The notes under the pieces: model-generated | Seen by the model: only the letters and a program-made list of their open reading frames with translations | What the model was told of the DNA's origin: nothing | The model's database searches: none | Shown: in pieces, positions 9,119-17,335 of the stretch | Layout: each line of letters starts with the position of its first letter | How positions within the stretch are numbered: the stretch's first letter is position 1 | Assembly: GCA_038234785.1 (NCBI GenBank) | Contig: JBBQTC010000009.1 | Coordinates: 16,632 to 80,631, forward strand | DNA length: 64,000 nucleotides | Direction of reading: 5' to 3' | Source of the DNA: UBA668 sp038234785 | Lineage (GTDB): Bacteria; Actinomycetota; Acidimicrobiia; Acidimicrobiales; Ilumatobacteraceae | Made by a program: the position numbers and the translations under genes

Positions 9119-9718
9119 ATGTCGATGTGGAAAAAGGCGATGGACTACTTGGGCCTCGGGCCCGATGATGCCTACGACGACTACGAAGTCGCGCCCGAAC
9201 CTGAGCGGCCTGCGCGTGTGCCGCGCTCGACGCGCGACGAGGGCGGCCGCGCCCCTCGCGGGGGGTACAGCAACGACTACGAACCCGAGCCGCAAGTGCG
9301 CCCCGTCGGCGCCCGTCCGAGCTATCCGCTCCGCGAGCCCGACGTCACGGTGCGCCGCCCGGTGCCGGCCACCGACGACAGCAACGTGCAGCCTCGCCCG
9401 ATCAACCCGCGCCCGGCGCCGGCACCACGCCAGTCCGCCGGCGGCGCCAACGGCAACGATCCGTACACCGTTCGTCCCCGCCGATTCGACTCCGCCCAAG
9501 AGTTGGCCGACAAGTTCAAAGAGGGCCTGCCGGTCATCATGAACCTCGAGGCCGCCGACCGCGAGGTGTCTCGCCGGCTCATCGACTTCGCCAGTGGCCT
9601 CTGCTACGCGCTCAACGGCAGCATGGAGAAGGTCGCCTCTGGCGTGTACCTGCTCAAGCCCATCCCGCGTCAGGCCGGGTACGACAAGGGCTACGACGAC
9701 GGCGACTACGGGGCGTAG
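9119..9718 (+). CDS. sepF: Cell division protein SepF
   Basis: Membrane anchor for FtsZ in bacteria without FtsA. The 199-residue protein starts with an amphipathic, membrane-targeting peptide (MSMWKKAMDYLGLG), has a disordered Pro/Arg/Asp linker over about residues 20-120, and ends with the SepF core that dimerises and binds the FtsZ tail (PRRFDSAQELADKF, then VIMNLE and FASGLCYALNG). AGGAGG at 9107-9112 precedes the ATG. Neighbours are the YggS-like gene and divIVA, but the YggT/YlmG membrane protein normally next to sepF is missing here. Confidence 0.95.
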   Translation: MSMWKKAMDYLGLGPDDAYDDYEVAPEPERPARVPRSTRDEGGRAPRGGYSNDYEPEPQVRPVGARPSYPLREPDVTVRRPVPATDDSNVQPRPINPRPAPAPRQSAGGANGNDPYTVRPRRFDSAQELADKFKEGLPVIMNLEAADREVSRRLIDFASGLCYALNGSMEKVASGVYLLKPIPRQAGYDKGYDDGDYGA

Positions 9719-9765
9719 TTCGAGAACGCCGGTTCGGGCCCTCTGTTGCGCGTATCATCGTCGCC

Positions 9766-10785
9766 ATGGAGATGAGCCCGCAGACCGTCCGCAGCACCGG
9801 CTTCAAAGTGGTGAAGAAGGGCTACGACCCTGCAGAGGTCGATTCCTTCAAGGAGCAGGTCGCCACCGCCGTCGAGTTCTCGCAGAACCAAGCGACGGCA
9901 ATGGAAGCCCGCGCCCGCGCTGCCGTCGCCAAGTTGCAGGAAGTGTCCCAGCAGGTTTCGAGCAACGTGCGCGAACCGCAGGCGACCTCTCACTCGGGTG
10001 ACACCGAAGTGATCAGCCGCACCCTGCTCCTCGCTCAGCGCACCGCTGACTCGACCGTCGCCGAGGCGAGAGTCGAAGCGGACCAGATGGTGGTGAAGGC
10101 GCGCGACGAGGCGGGCCGTGTGCTCGACACCGCGCGCAACATGGCGGCCAAGACCGTCGACGATGCGCGCTTCGAGGCCCGCCGCGCAGCCGAGGACGAG
10201 AAGGTCCGCGCCGAGAACGAGGTGCAGGCACTGCTCGCTCGCCGCGACTTCCTGCTCGCCGACGTCGACCACCTCGAGCAGTACCTCCAAGCTCAGCGTG
10301 AGCGTCTTCGCGACGCAGCGGTGCAACTGCACGAGCTCGTCGACCGCGTCCCAGGTGGCCTCGGTGAGATGCGGCGCCCGCTCCTGTCCGCGTCTGCTGA
10401 TGCGCTGCCCGCGTCGCTGCAACCGATGGCACCCGAGCCCGCGGCCATCGAGGTCGTCGATGACGATGCTGCCGTCGATCCGTTCCGTCCTGGCGTCGAC
10501 GATGCGACGAGGCCGATGGACTCGCCGGGCGACGACACCGCCGACCTCGAGCCGGTGGGCGAGCCCGAGCCGCCGGCCCAGCCCGGTATCGCCGCGATGG
10601 CGCTGTCCTCGGACCCCGACGCGCACGACAGCGTGTGGCGGATGCTTGATGAGGAAGTGGCCAACAGCCAGGGCCCGCAGCCGTCGTTCCCGGAGATGGA
10701 GCACGTGACGGCCGAGGTGCCCGTGCAGCCGGCCTCGGCACCCGAAGTGGACCCCTTCCACATCGACGGCGAAGAACTCCAGTGA
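9766..10785 (+). CDS. divIVA: DivIVA/Wag31-type polar scaffold protein
   Basis: Coiled-coil protein that marks poles and septa and guides wall growth in actinobacteria. The N-terminal DivIVA domain (about residues 1-55) contains GFKVVKKGYDPAEVDSF. Long Ala/Glu/Arg-rich coiled coil covers about residues 80-200, and the C-terminal 130 residues are acidic and Pro-rich. TATCAT at 9753-9758 lies 7 bases before the ATG with no ribosome binding site, so a leaderless transcript is likely. It is the last gene of the division block before the ileS T-box. Confidence 0.92.
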   Translation: MEMSPQTVRSTGFKVVKKGYDPAEVDSFKEQVATAVEFSQNQATAMEARARAAVAKLQEVSQQVSSNVREPQATSHSGDTEVISRTLLLAQRTADSTVAEARVEADQMVVKARDEAGRVLDTARNMAAKTVDDARFEARRAAEDEKVRAENEVQALLARRDFLLADVDHLEQYLQAQRERLRDAAVQLHELVDRVPGGLGEMRRPLLSASADALPASLQPMAPEPAAIEVVDDDAAVDPFRPGVDDATRPMDSPGDDTADLEPVGEPEPPAQPGIAAMALSSDPDAHDSVWRMLDEEVANSQGPQPSFPEMEHVTAEVPVQPASAPEVDPFHIDGEELQ

Positions 10786-10804
10786 CCCGGTGAGCCGACA
10801 CCGC

Positions 10805-11010
10805 TAGCATTGGCGATCACGGCGACGACGAGGCCATCACCTCCGAGCCTTCGGAAGAACGGCGTCCACCCCGGTGGGCGCTCAGTAGAACCGGACGGGT
10901 CCAGCCCGACAACGCTGGCGAACACGAGTGGCGGCGATCCGAGGGTCGCCGCAAGCAGGGTGGTACCGCGGGCATCGGCTCGTCCCTGGGCGAGTCGCAC
11001 CAGGAGCAAC
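10805..11010 (+). promoter_or_regulatory. ileS T-box leader (translational type, short Stem I)
   Basis: The canonical T-box sequence AGGGTGGTACCGCG is at 10957-10970 and forms the antisequestrator with the downstream CGTCCCTG (10981-10988). A hairpin at 10830-10851 presents ATC (10836-10838), an isoleucine codon followed by A, as the likely specifier. The middle holds a CAGTAGAACCG segment of the Stem II region and a strong hairpin at 10931-10951. TCCCTGG near 10983-10989 can pair with CCAGGA (11000-11005), which holds the ileS ribosome binding site, so control at translation is inferred. TAGCAT at 10805-10810 is the probable -10 box. Uncharged tRNA-Ile binding would free the ribosome binding site. 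Confidence 0.93.
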
Positions 11011-11011
11011 C

Positions 11012-14000
11012 GTGAGCTATCCCAACGTCCCATCCCAGCCGTCGTTCCCCGCCCTCGAGCGGGAGGTGCTCGCGTTCTGGGAGGGTGACCAGACCTTCCA
11101 GGCATCCATCGATCGTCGCGACGGCAACGACGAGTACGTGTTCTACGACGGGCCGCCGTTCGCGAACGGTCTGCCACACTACGGACACCTGCTCACCGGG
11201 TTCGTGAAAGACGCAGTCCCGAGGTACCGCACCATGCGCGGCCAGCAGGTGCACCGGCGGTTCGGCTGGGACTGTCACGGGCTCCCCGCAGAGGTGGTCG
11301 CCGAGAAGGAGCTCGGCATCAGCGGCCATCCCGAGATCACCCGCTTCGGCATCGACAAGTTCAACGACGCGTGCCGGACGAGCGTGTTGCGGTTCACCGA
11401 CGACTGGCATCGCTACGTGACCCGCCAGGCGCGCTGGGTCGACTTCGCGAACGACTACAAGACGCTCGACACGCCCTACATGGAGAGCGTCATGTGGGCC
11501 TTCAAGACGCTGTACGACAAGGGTCTCGTCTACGAAGGCTTCCGTGTCCTCGCTTACTGCTGGCGGTGCGAGACACCGCTCAGCAACACCGAGACGCGTA
11601 TGGACGACGTCTACCGAGATCGGCAGGATCCAGCGCTCACCGTCGCCTTCGACCTCGAATCGGGCGAGAAGATGCTTGCCTGGACGACCACGCCCTGGAC
11701 GTTGCCCGCCAACCTCGCGCTCGCGGTCGGCCCGGATATCGAGTACGCCGTGATGGAGGAGGCCGGTCAGCGCTACATCCTGGCCGAGTCGCGCCTCGGC
11801 TCGTACGAGAAGGAATTGGCCGGCGCAACGCGCGTCGGCACGCTCAGCGGCGCCGATCTCGTGGGCCGCCGGTACAAGCCCCTGTACCCGTTCTTTGCCG
11901 ATACCCCGAACGCGTTCCACGTGCTGGCCGCAGACTACGTGAGCACCGAGGACGGAACGGGCGTGGTGCACATGGCGCCCGGCTTCGGCGAAGAGGACCA
12001 GAACGCCTGCAACGCGGTCGGCATCCCCACGGTGTGCCCGATGGACGAGCACGGCAGGTACACCGCCGAGGTCGCCCCGTGGGCGCACGTGCACGTGTTC
12101 GACGCCAACCCCGAGGTGATCAAGGACCTGAAGTCGAGGGGCGTGGTCGTGCGTCACGACTCGTATCAGCACAGCTATCCCCATTGCTGGCGCTGCGCCG
12201 AGCCGCTCGTCTATCGAGCCATCAGCTCGTGGTTCGTGGAGGTCACCAAGTTCCGCGACCGGATGGTCGAGCTCAACCAGCAGATCCGCTGGGTCCCCGA
12301 GCACATCAAGGAGGGCAGCTTCGGCAAGTGGCTGGCGAACGCACGCGACTGGAGCATCAGTCGCAACCGCTTCTGGGGCTCGCCGATCCCGGTGTGGCGC
12401 AGTGACGACCCCGAGTACCCGCGCCTCGACGTCTACGGCAGCATCGAACAGTTGGAGGCGGATTTCGGCGTCACCGTCACGGACCTGCACCGCCCGTTCG
12501 TCGACGATCTGGTGCGGCCGAACCCCGACGACCCGACCGGGCGCTCGATGATGCGCCGCGTCCCGGAGGTGCTCGACTGCTGGTTCGAGAGCGGCTCGAT
12601 GCCGTTCGCGCAGGTGCACTACCCGTTCGAGAATCGCGAGTGGTTCGAGGGGCACTACCCGGGCGACTTCATCGTCGAGTACATCGGTCAGACCCGCGGC
12701 TGGTTCTACACGTTGCACGTGCTCGCCACGGCGTTGTTCGACCGCCCGAGCTTCAACACGTGCGTGAGTCACGGCATCGTGCTCGGCAACGACGGACAGA
12801 AGATGTCGAAGAGCCTGCAGAACTATCCGGACCCGATGATGGTCTTCGACACGTACGGCAGCGATGCGATGCGGTGGTACCTGCTCAGCTCACCGATCTT
12901 GCGCGGTACCGATCTGATGGTCACCGAAGACGGCATCCGCGACACCGTGCGGCAGGTGATCCTGCCGATCTGGAACACGTGGTACTTCCTGTCGCTGTAC
13001 GCGAACGCGGCAGGGACGACGGGGACGTTCCGCACCGACAGCACGGATGTGCTCGATCGCTACATCCTCGCCAAGACCCACGATCTGGTGGCCGAGCTCA
13101 CCCAGACGCTCGACGGGTACGACCTGTTCGCGGCGTGCGGCTCGGTGCGCTCGTTCCTCGACGCACTGACGAACTGGTACGTGCGTCGCAGCCGCGATCG
13201 CTTCTGGGCGGGCGAGCAGGCGGCCATCGACACGCTGCACACGGTGCTCTCGCTGCTCACGCGAGTGCTGGCACCGCTGTTGCCGCTCGTCACCGAGGAG
13301 GTCTACCGAGGGCTCACCGGCGAGCGCAGCGTCCACCTCACCGACTGGCCCGCCGCCGATCTGATCCCGGCCGATCAGGACCTCGTCGAGTCGATGGACC
13401 TGGCCCGGGATGTCTGCAACGCGACGCTTCGCCTGCGCAAGGCGCACCAGCGACGGGTCCGCCAGCCGTTGTCGAGCCTCAAGGTCGCCGTCACCGGAGC
13501 CGAGCGCCTCGCTCGATTCACCGACCTCATAGCCGACGAGGTGAACGTGAAGTCGGTGGAACTCACCGACGACGTCGCCGCGGTGGCGACCTTCGACCTC
13601 CAGGTCGTCCCCGCGGCCGTCGGCCCGCGGCTGGGCGGGCAGACGCAGCAGGTGATCAAGGCGGTGAAGACCGGCGACTGGCAACGCACCGACGACGGGG
13701 TGGTGGCGGGCGGTATCGCGCTGTTCGAGGGCGAGTACTCGCTCAAGCTCGTCGTCGAGGGCAACGGTGCCAGCGCACCCCTTTCGGGCGGCAATGGCGT
13801 GGTGGTGCTCGACACGGCGCTGACCGCGGAACTCGAAGCCGAGGGCATCACCCGCGACCTCATCCGTCTCGTGCAACAGGCGCGGCGCGACGCCGGACTG
13901 CAGGTCAGCGACCGAATCTCGTTGACACTCGGAGTGTCGGAGTCGGTTCGCCGGCAGGTCACCGCGTTCCAGCACCTGCTCATCGACGCCACGCTGGCCA

Positions 14001-14083
14001 CCACGCTCGCGTGGGGCGCCGGCGAGCCGACGTGTGAGTTGGACGGCGAGCCCGTCCACATCGGCGTCTCGGTGGCGATTTGA
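11012..14083 (+). CDS. ileS: Isoleucyl-tRNA synthetase, eukaryote-like type
   Basis: Class I synthetase that charges tRNA-Ile and edits valine. GTG 11012 is chosen because CAGGAG at 11001-11006 precedes it and the T-box ends just upstream; a GTG at 10928 lies inside the T-box. The 1023-residue protein has the HIGH variant HYGH near residue 55, an editing domain with TTPWTLPANLA, the WCFES-like LDCWFESGSMPFAQ, and KMSKS near residue 597. Length and the N-terminal FWEGDQTFQASI pattern fit the eukaryote-like IleS2 group, often associated with mupirocin tolerance (family knowledge, not shown here). Confidence 0.96.
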   Translation: MSYPNVPSQPSFPALEREVLAFWEGDQTFQASIDRRDGNDEYVFYDGPPFANGLPHYGHLLTGFVKDAVPRYRTMRGQQVHRRFGWDCHGLPAEVVAEKELGISGHPEITRFGIDKFNDACRTSVLRFTDDWHRYVTRQARWVDFANDYKTLDTPYMESVMWAFKTLYDKGLVYEGFRVLAYCWRCETPLSNTETRMDDVYRDRQDPALTVAFDLESGEKMLAWTTTPWTLPANLALAVGPDIEYAVMEEAGQRYILAESRLGSYEKELAGATRVGTLSGADLVGRRYKPLYPFFADTPNAFHVLAADYVSTEDGTGVVHMAPGFGEEDQNACNAVGIPTVCPMDEHGRYTAEVAPWAHVHVFDANPEVIKDLKSRGVVVRHDSYQHSYPHCWRCAEPLVYRAISSWFVEVTKFRDRMVELNQQIRWVPEHIKEGSFGKWLANARDWSISRNRFWGSPIPVWRSDDPEYPRLDVYGSIEQLEADFGVTVTDLHRPFVDDLVRPNPDDPTGRSMMRRVPEVLDCWFESGSMPFAQVHYPFENREWFEGHYPGDFIVEYIGQTRGWFYTLHVLATALFDRPSFNTCVSHGIVLGNDGQKMSKSLQNYPDPMMVFDTYGSDAMRWYLLSSPILRGTDLMVTEDGIRDTVRQVILPIWNTWYFLSLYANAAGTTGTFRTDSTDVLDRYILAKTHDLVAELTQTLDGYDLFAACGSVRSFLDALTNWYVRRSRDRFWAGEQAAIDTLHTVLSLLTRVLAPLLPLVTEEVYRGLTGERSVHLTDWPAADLIPADQDLVESMDLARDVCNATLRLRKAHQRRVRQPLSSLKVAVTGAERLARFTDLIADEVNVKSVELTDDVAAVATFDLQVVPAAVGPRLGGQTQQVIKAVKTGDWQRTDDGVVAGGIALFEGEYSLKLVVEGNGASAPLSGGNGVVVLDTALTAELEAEGITRDLIRLVQQARRDAGLQVSDRISLTLGVSESVRRQVTAFQHLLIDATLATTLAWGAGEPTCELDGEPVHIGVSVAI

Positions 14084-14403
14084 TCCCAGGCGATCTCGTT
14101 CGCCCACACGGGCCGGGAACCGCCATCGCGGTACGGGTCGTGCCGGGTTCCAGCGCCGCCAAGGTGATGGGGCTGCACGGTGGAGAACTCCGGGTTCGGG
14201 TGTGCAGCCCTCCGGTCGACGGTCGGGCCAACGACGAGGTCATGGGTCTACTGGCAGCGGTTCTCGGCGTGCGAACACGAGACATCGAGGTGCTCAGTGG
14301 GCGCTCGGCGCGGTCGAAAGTGCTGTTCGTGGACCTTTCGCCGGCGCTGGTCAGCGATCGACTGCTGCCGTGGATCGGCCCGTCCGGGGCACCACAGCGA
14401 TAG
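14080..14403 (+). CDS. DUF167/YggU-family protein
   Basis: Small (107-residue) conserved protein of unknown biochemical function. The DUF167 core is recognisable: AVRVVPGSSAAKVMGLHGG, then LRVRVCSPPVDGRANDEV and SGRSARSKVLFVD. Translation probably starts at TTG 14080, overlapping the ileS stop, which suggests coupling. In many actinobacteria a small gene of this family lies near ileS and lspA. Function is not inferred. Confidence 0.85.
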   Translation: MIPGDLVRPHGPGTAIAVRVVPGSSAAKVMGLHGGELRVRVCSPPVDGRANDEVMGLLAAVLGVRTRDIEVLSGRSARSKVLFVDLSPALVSDRLLPWIGPSGAPQR

Positions 14404-14453
14404 CATCCCGCCGTTACACCGGACCACACCCCGGACGACGGAGGATGAGCTGT

Positions 14454-15305
14454 ATGGCCACGGCCAAGAAGGCACCCGCGAAGAAGGCACCCGCCAAGAA
14501 GGCACCCGCCAAGAAGGCCGCACCGGTCAAGAAAGCGGTACCGGTGAAGAAGGCCGCGCCCGCCAAGAAGGCCGCGCCCGCCAAGAAGGCCGCGCCCGCG
14601 AAGAAGGCTGCGCCGGTCAAAAAGGCTGCTCCCGCCAAGAAGGCTGCGCCGGTCAAAAAGGCTGCTCCCGCCAAGAAGGCTGCGCCGGTCAAGAAGGCTG
14701 CTCCCGCGAAGAAGGCTGTACCGGTCAAGAAGGCTGCTCCGGTCAAGAAGGCTGCTCCGGTCAAGAAGGCCGCACCGGTCAAGAAGGCCCCGGCGCCCGT
14801 CAAGTCGGCCCCGGCCCCGGCCCCGGTGGCGAAGGTGACACCTGCGAAGAAGGCACTGCCGATGGGCAAGGTCGTTCCCGAGAAGCACGTGGTTCGTGGC
14901 GTCACCAAGGAAGGCATTGCCTACACCAAGGACTTCGACGCCAAGTTCCTCACCGCGCAGCGCACGTTGTTGCTGCAGGAGAAGGCATCTCTTGTCGGTC
15001 AGGCCGATCGCCTCGAGGACGAAGCCCATCAGCTCATCGCGGAGCAGGAGATGGGCGACGTGCAGTTCGACGACGAGGGCGGCGAGGGCGACACCATGGT
15101 GGTCGAGCGTGAACGCGATCTGGCCCTGAGCGCGCAGGCGCGCCAGACGGTCGCCGACATCGAAGCCGCGCTGCTCCGGCTGCTCGACGGGAGCTACGGC
15201 TACTCGATCGAATCCGGCCGCCCCATCTCCCGTGAGCGGCTCGAGGCCATTCCGTGGGCAACGGTGCTCGTCGAGGAGAAGGTCGGCGGGATCGGCCGCC
15301 GATGA
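14454..15305 (+). CDS. DksA/TraR-like protein with Lys/Ala/Pro-rich N-terminal tail, zinc cysteines absent
   Basis: The 283-residue protein starts at ATG 14454; GGAGG at 14440-14444 is 9 bases upstream, while the ATG at 14445 touches it. Residues 1-120 are about 20 imperfect units of the type KKAAPAKKAAPV, resembling histone H1-like tails that bind DNA non-specifically. Residues 150-283 match the DksA/TraR coiled coil and globular region (LTAQRTLLLQEKASL, then LLRLLDGSYGYSIESGRPISRERL split by family position). All four zinc-finger cysteines are replaced (YGYSIESG in place of YGxCxxCG). It overlaps lspA by 4 bases. The role may be transcription or nucleoid related; this is inference. Confidence 0.85.
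   Translation: MATAKKAPAKKAPAKKAPAKKAAPVKKAVPVKKAAPAKKAAPAKKAAPAKKAAPVKKAAPAKKAAPVKKAAPAKKAAPVKKAAPAKKAVPVKKAAPVKKAAPVKKAAPVKKAPAPVKSAPAPAPVAKVTPAKKALPMGKVVPEKHVVRGVTKEGIAYTKDFDAKFLTAQRTLLLQEKASLVGQADRLEDEAHQLIAEQEMGDVQFDDEGGEGDTMVVERERDLALSAQARQTVADIEAALLRLLDGSYGYSIESGRPISRERLEAIPWATVLVEEKVGGIGRR
14460..14800 (+). repeat. Coding tandem repeat encoding KKAAPAKK/KKAAPVKK units
   Basis: Imperfect tandem units of 15-30 bases (AAGAAGGC plus TGCGCCGGTC or CGCGCCCGCC variants) fill the first part of the DksA-like gene. Groups of adjacent units are nearly identical, for example at 14596-14700, which points to slippage-driven expansion. The frame is preserved throughout, so selection acts on a lysine-rich tail rather than on the DNA alone. 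Confidence 0.9.
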
Positions 15306-15832
15306 CCGAGGGCGACCTCAGCGAGACCGAAGCAGCCGACATCACCGAGCCGCAGGCATCGACCGCGCAACTCCGCGTCACGTTGTCCATCGCTGCGCTC
15401 GTGGTGCTCCTCGATCAAGTCACCAAGCACTGGGCGCTCAACGCGTTGGAGGGGAAGCCACCACAGCACGTGATCTGGACCCTTCAGTGGAACCTCTCGT
15501 TCAACAGCGGGATGGCGTTCTCCAAGGGCCAGGGAATCGGGCCGGTCATCGGCTTGGCCGCACTCGTCGTCGTCGTGGTGATCGCGGTGTCGGTGCGGAG
15601 CAACCGCAGCCGGATGTTGGCCGTTGCAGCGGGTCTCGTGATGGGTGGTGCGCTGGGCAACCTCGCCGACCGTGTCGTTCGCGGCGACGGCTGGCTCGAC
15701 GGAGCCGTCATCGACTTCATCGACTTCCAATGGTTCCCGATCTTCAACGTGGCCGACATGGGCGTGAACGTGGGTGGCGCGCTGTTCGTGCTGTGGACGA
15801 TCTTCTCCAGCCGAAAGGCGACACCATCGTGA
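15302..15832 (+). CDS. lspA: Lipoprotein signal peptidase II LspA
   Basis: Integral membrane aspartyl protease that removes signal peptides from prolipoproteins. ATG 15302 overlaps the upstream stop and gives 176 residues; in-frame codons reach back to 15254 inside the upstream gene. Four hydrophobic segments are visible. The conserved DQVTKHWA follows the first helix, NSGMAFS marks the loop, and the catalytic aspartates are in GNLADRVVRG and FNVADMGV. Several lipoproteins in this window (25.6, 28.2 and 41.1 kb) would be substrates. The next gene starts 4 bases before its stop. Confidence 0.95.
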   Translation: MTEGDLSETEAADITEPQASTAQLRVTLSIAALVVLLDQVTKHWALNALEGKPPQHVIWTLQWNLSFNSGMAFSKGQGIGPVIGLAALVVVVVIAVSVRSNRSRMLAVAAGLVMGGALGNLADRVVRGDGWLDGAVIDFIDFQWFPIFNVADMGVNVGGALFVLWTIFSSRKATPS

Positions 15833-16749
15833 TCATCGTCGAGACCATCCCGCACGCGCTGGCCGGTGAGCGACTCGATCGTGTGGTGGCCCTCATCGCG
15901 GAATGCAGCCGCAACGAAGCCCAGGTGCTGTTGGCTGCTGGTGGCGTCACTGTCGACGGTGTCGCGCAGTCCGTGGGCAAGATCCGACTCGCGCAGGAGC
16001 AGGTGGTGTCGGTCGACCCGTCCTTGCTGCCCCCACCGGTCCTGCCGCAACCCGACGCCGGCGTCGAGTTCGCTGTCGTCTACGAAGACGAGCACCTCAT
16101 CGTGGTCGACAAACCAGCCGGACTCGTGGTGCATCCCGGAGCCGGCAACCCCGACGGCACCCTGGTCAACGGGCTCTTGGCGCGGTATCCGGAGATCGCC
16201 GAGGTCGGTGAGTCGCACCGTCCGGGCATCGTCCATCGGCTCGACCTCGGTACCTCGGGCCTCCTTGCCGTTGCCCGTACCCAGCGGGCCTACCACGAGC
16301 TCGTCGACGCGCTGTCGAACCGCGATGTCGGGCGTGTGTACCGGGCGCTCGTGTGGGGCCATCCCGCCAATCCGAACGGGGTGGTCGACGCACCCATCGG
16401 GCGCGACCATCGCGACCCGCAACGGATGGCGGTCGTGGTCGACGGCAAGCCGGCTCGCACTCGGTATCAGGTGCTGCAGCAGTACCGCAGGCCGACACTG
16501 GCGGCCGCGCTCGAGTGCCGCCTGGAGACTGGACGCACCCACCAGATCCGCGTGCACCTCAGTGCGATCGGCCACCCGGTGGTCGGCGACGCGACCTATG
16601 GAGGAGTGCGCAGCGGTATCGCCTCACCCCGACCGTTCCTGCATGCGGCCCGGCTCGAACTCGCGCACCCGGTGACCCGTGAGCCGCTCGCGTTCGATTC
16701 GCCGCTGCCCGACGATCTTGCCTCGATCGAAGCAGCCCTGGAGCCCTAG
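15829..16749 (+). CDS. RluA/RluD-family 23S rRNA or tRNA pseudouridine synthase
   Basis: Isomerises uridine to pseudouridine in structured RNA, most likely 23S rRNA. GTG 15829 overlaps the lspA stop and gives 306 residues. An S4 RNA-binding domain occupies about residues 10-70 (GERLDRVVALI, AGGVTVDG). The catalytic motif GIVHRLDLGTSGLLAVA holds the essential aspartate near residue 140, and GRTHQIRVHLSAIGHPVVGD is the usual C-terminal motif. The lspA-rluD order is common in actinobacteria. RluD is the closest type, but substrate sites cannot be read from sequence. Confidence 0.92.
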   Translation: MIIVETIPHALAGERLDRVVALIAECSRNEAQVLLAAGGVTVDGVAQSVGKIRLAQEQVVSVDPSLLPPPVLPQPDAGVEFAVVYEDEHLIVVDKPAGLVVHPGAGNPDGTLVNGLLARYPEIAEVGESHRPGIVHRLDLGTSGLLAVARTQRAYHELVDALSNRDVGRVYRALVWGHPANPNGVVDAPIGRDHRDPQRMAVVVDGKPARTRYQVLQQYRRPTLAAALECRLETGRTHQIRVHLSAIGHPVVGDATYGGVRSGIASPRPFLHAARLELAHPVTREPLAFDSPLPDDLASIEAALEP

Positions 16750-16765
16750 TCGCGGGCGTTCGCGC

Positions 16766-17230
16766 TCAGACGTCGAGCGAGGCCGTGAAGCGAGCTTCCG
16801 GCCACGGACCGGTTCCCTGTGCAGCGTCGGCGACGGACTGCAGGGTGAACACGTCCATGAGCAGGCGCATCTGTTCGCCGGCGGACTTCCAGATGGCGAG
16901 CAGCACGCACTGGCCCTCGTGGTCGCACGCTCCGTCCTGGTGCGGCTCGCCGAAATCACCGAGGCTGATGGGACCGTCGACCGCGCTGAGGATCTCGCTG
17001 ATCCGGATCTCGGAGGCGGGTCGGGCCAGGACATAGCCACCCCCGACCCCTCGCTTCGAGCGAACCAGTCCGGCGCCCTTGAGGGCGAGGAGGATCTGCT
17101 CGAGATACGGCTGTGGAATGCCCGTGCGCTCGGCGATGTCGCGAACCGAAGTGGGCCCCGGCGTGGGCTGATGCAGCGCGAGTGAGAGCAGTGCCCGACA
17201 CGCATAGTCACCCTTGCTGGAAACCCGCAC
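16766..17230 (-). CDS. Rrf2-family transcriptional regulator with only two of three cluster cysteines
   Basis: The 154-residue winged-helix regulator begins VRVSSKGDYACRALLSLA, and the recognition region is GIPQPYLEQILLALKGAGLV followed by RGVGGGYVLARP. Rrf2 members that hold an Fe-S cluster have three cysteines spaced by five residues. Here CDHEGQC supplies two and the third position is tryptophan, so a cluster is uncertain. TACGAT (17237-17242 on this strand) lies 6 bases from GTG 17230, suggesting leaderless transcription. It is convergent with the pseudouridine synthase. Target genes are not evident. Confidence 0.88.
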   Translation of the reverse strand: MRVSSKGDYACRALLSLALHQPTPGPTSVRDIAERTGIPQPYLEQILLALKGAGLVRSKRGVGGGYVLARPASEIRISEILSAVDGPISLGDFGEPHQDGACDHEGQCVLLAIWKSAGEQMRLLMDVFTLQSVADAAQGTGPWPEARFTASLDV

Positions 17231-17335
17231 GGGACCATCGTAGGCCGCTCCCGGCCGTCAACGGCGACTGCCGCGGCGTCGACGGCGACATCTGAATGGC
17301 GCGCGCCTGGCGCGCCGTGGTGGACTGGCCGGACC

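Noticed and set aside
10928..11011. A longer IleRS starting at GTG 10928.
   Set aside because: That start would place coding sequence over the T-box. GTG 11012 has its own ribosome binding site and fits the family N-terminus.
14460..14800. A possible CRISPR-like repeat array.
   Set aside because: Units are contiguous with no unique spacers and remain in one reading frame.
13980..15029. A minus-strand frame with a repeated LLDRRSLL pattern opposite the DksA-like gene.
   Set aside because: The repeats are the complement of the KKAAP-coding repeats, and the plus-strand protein has a clear C-terminal domain.
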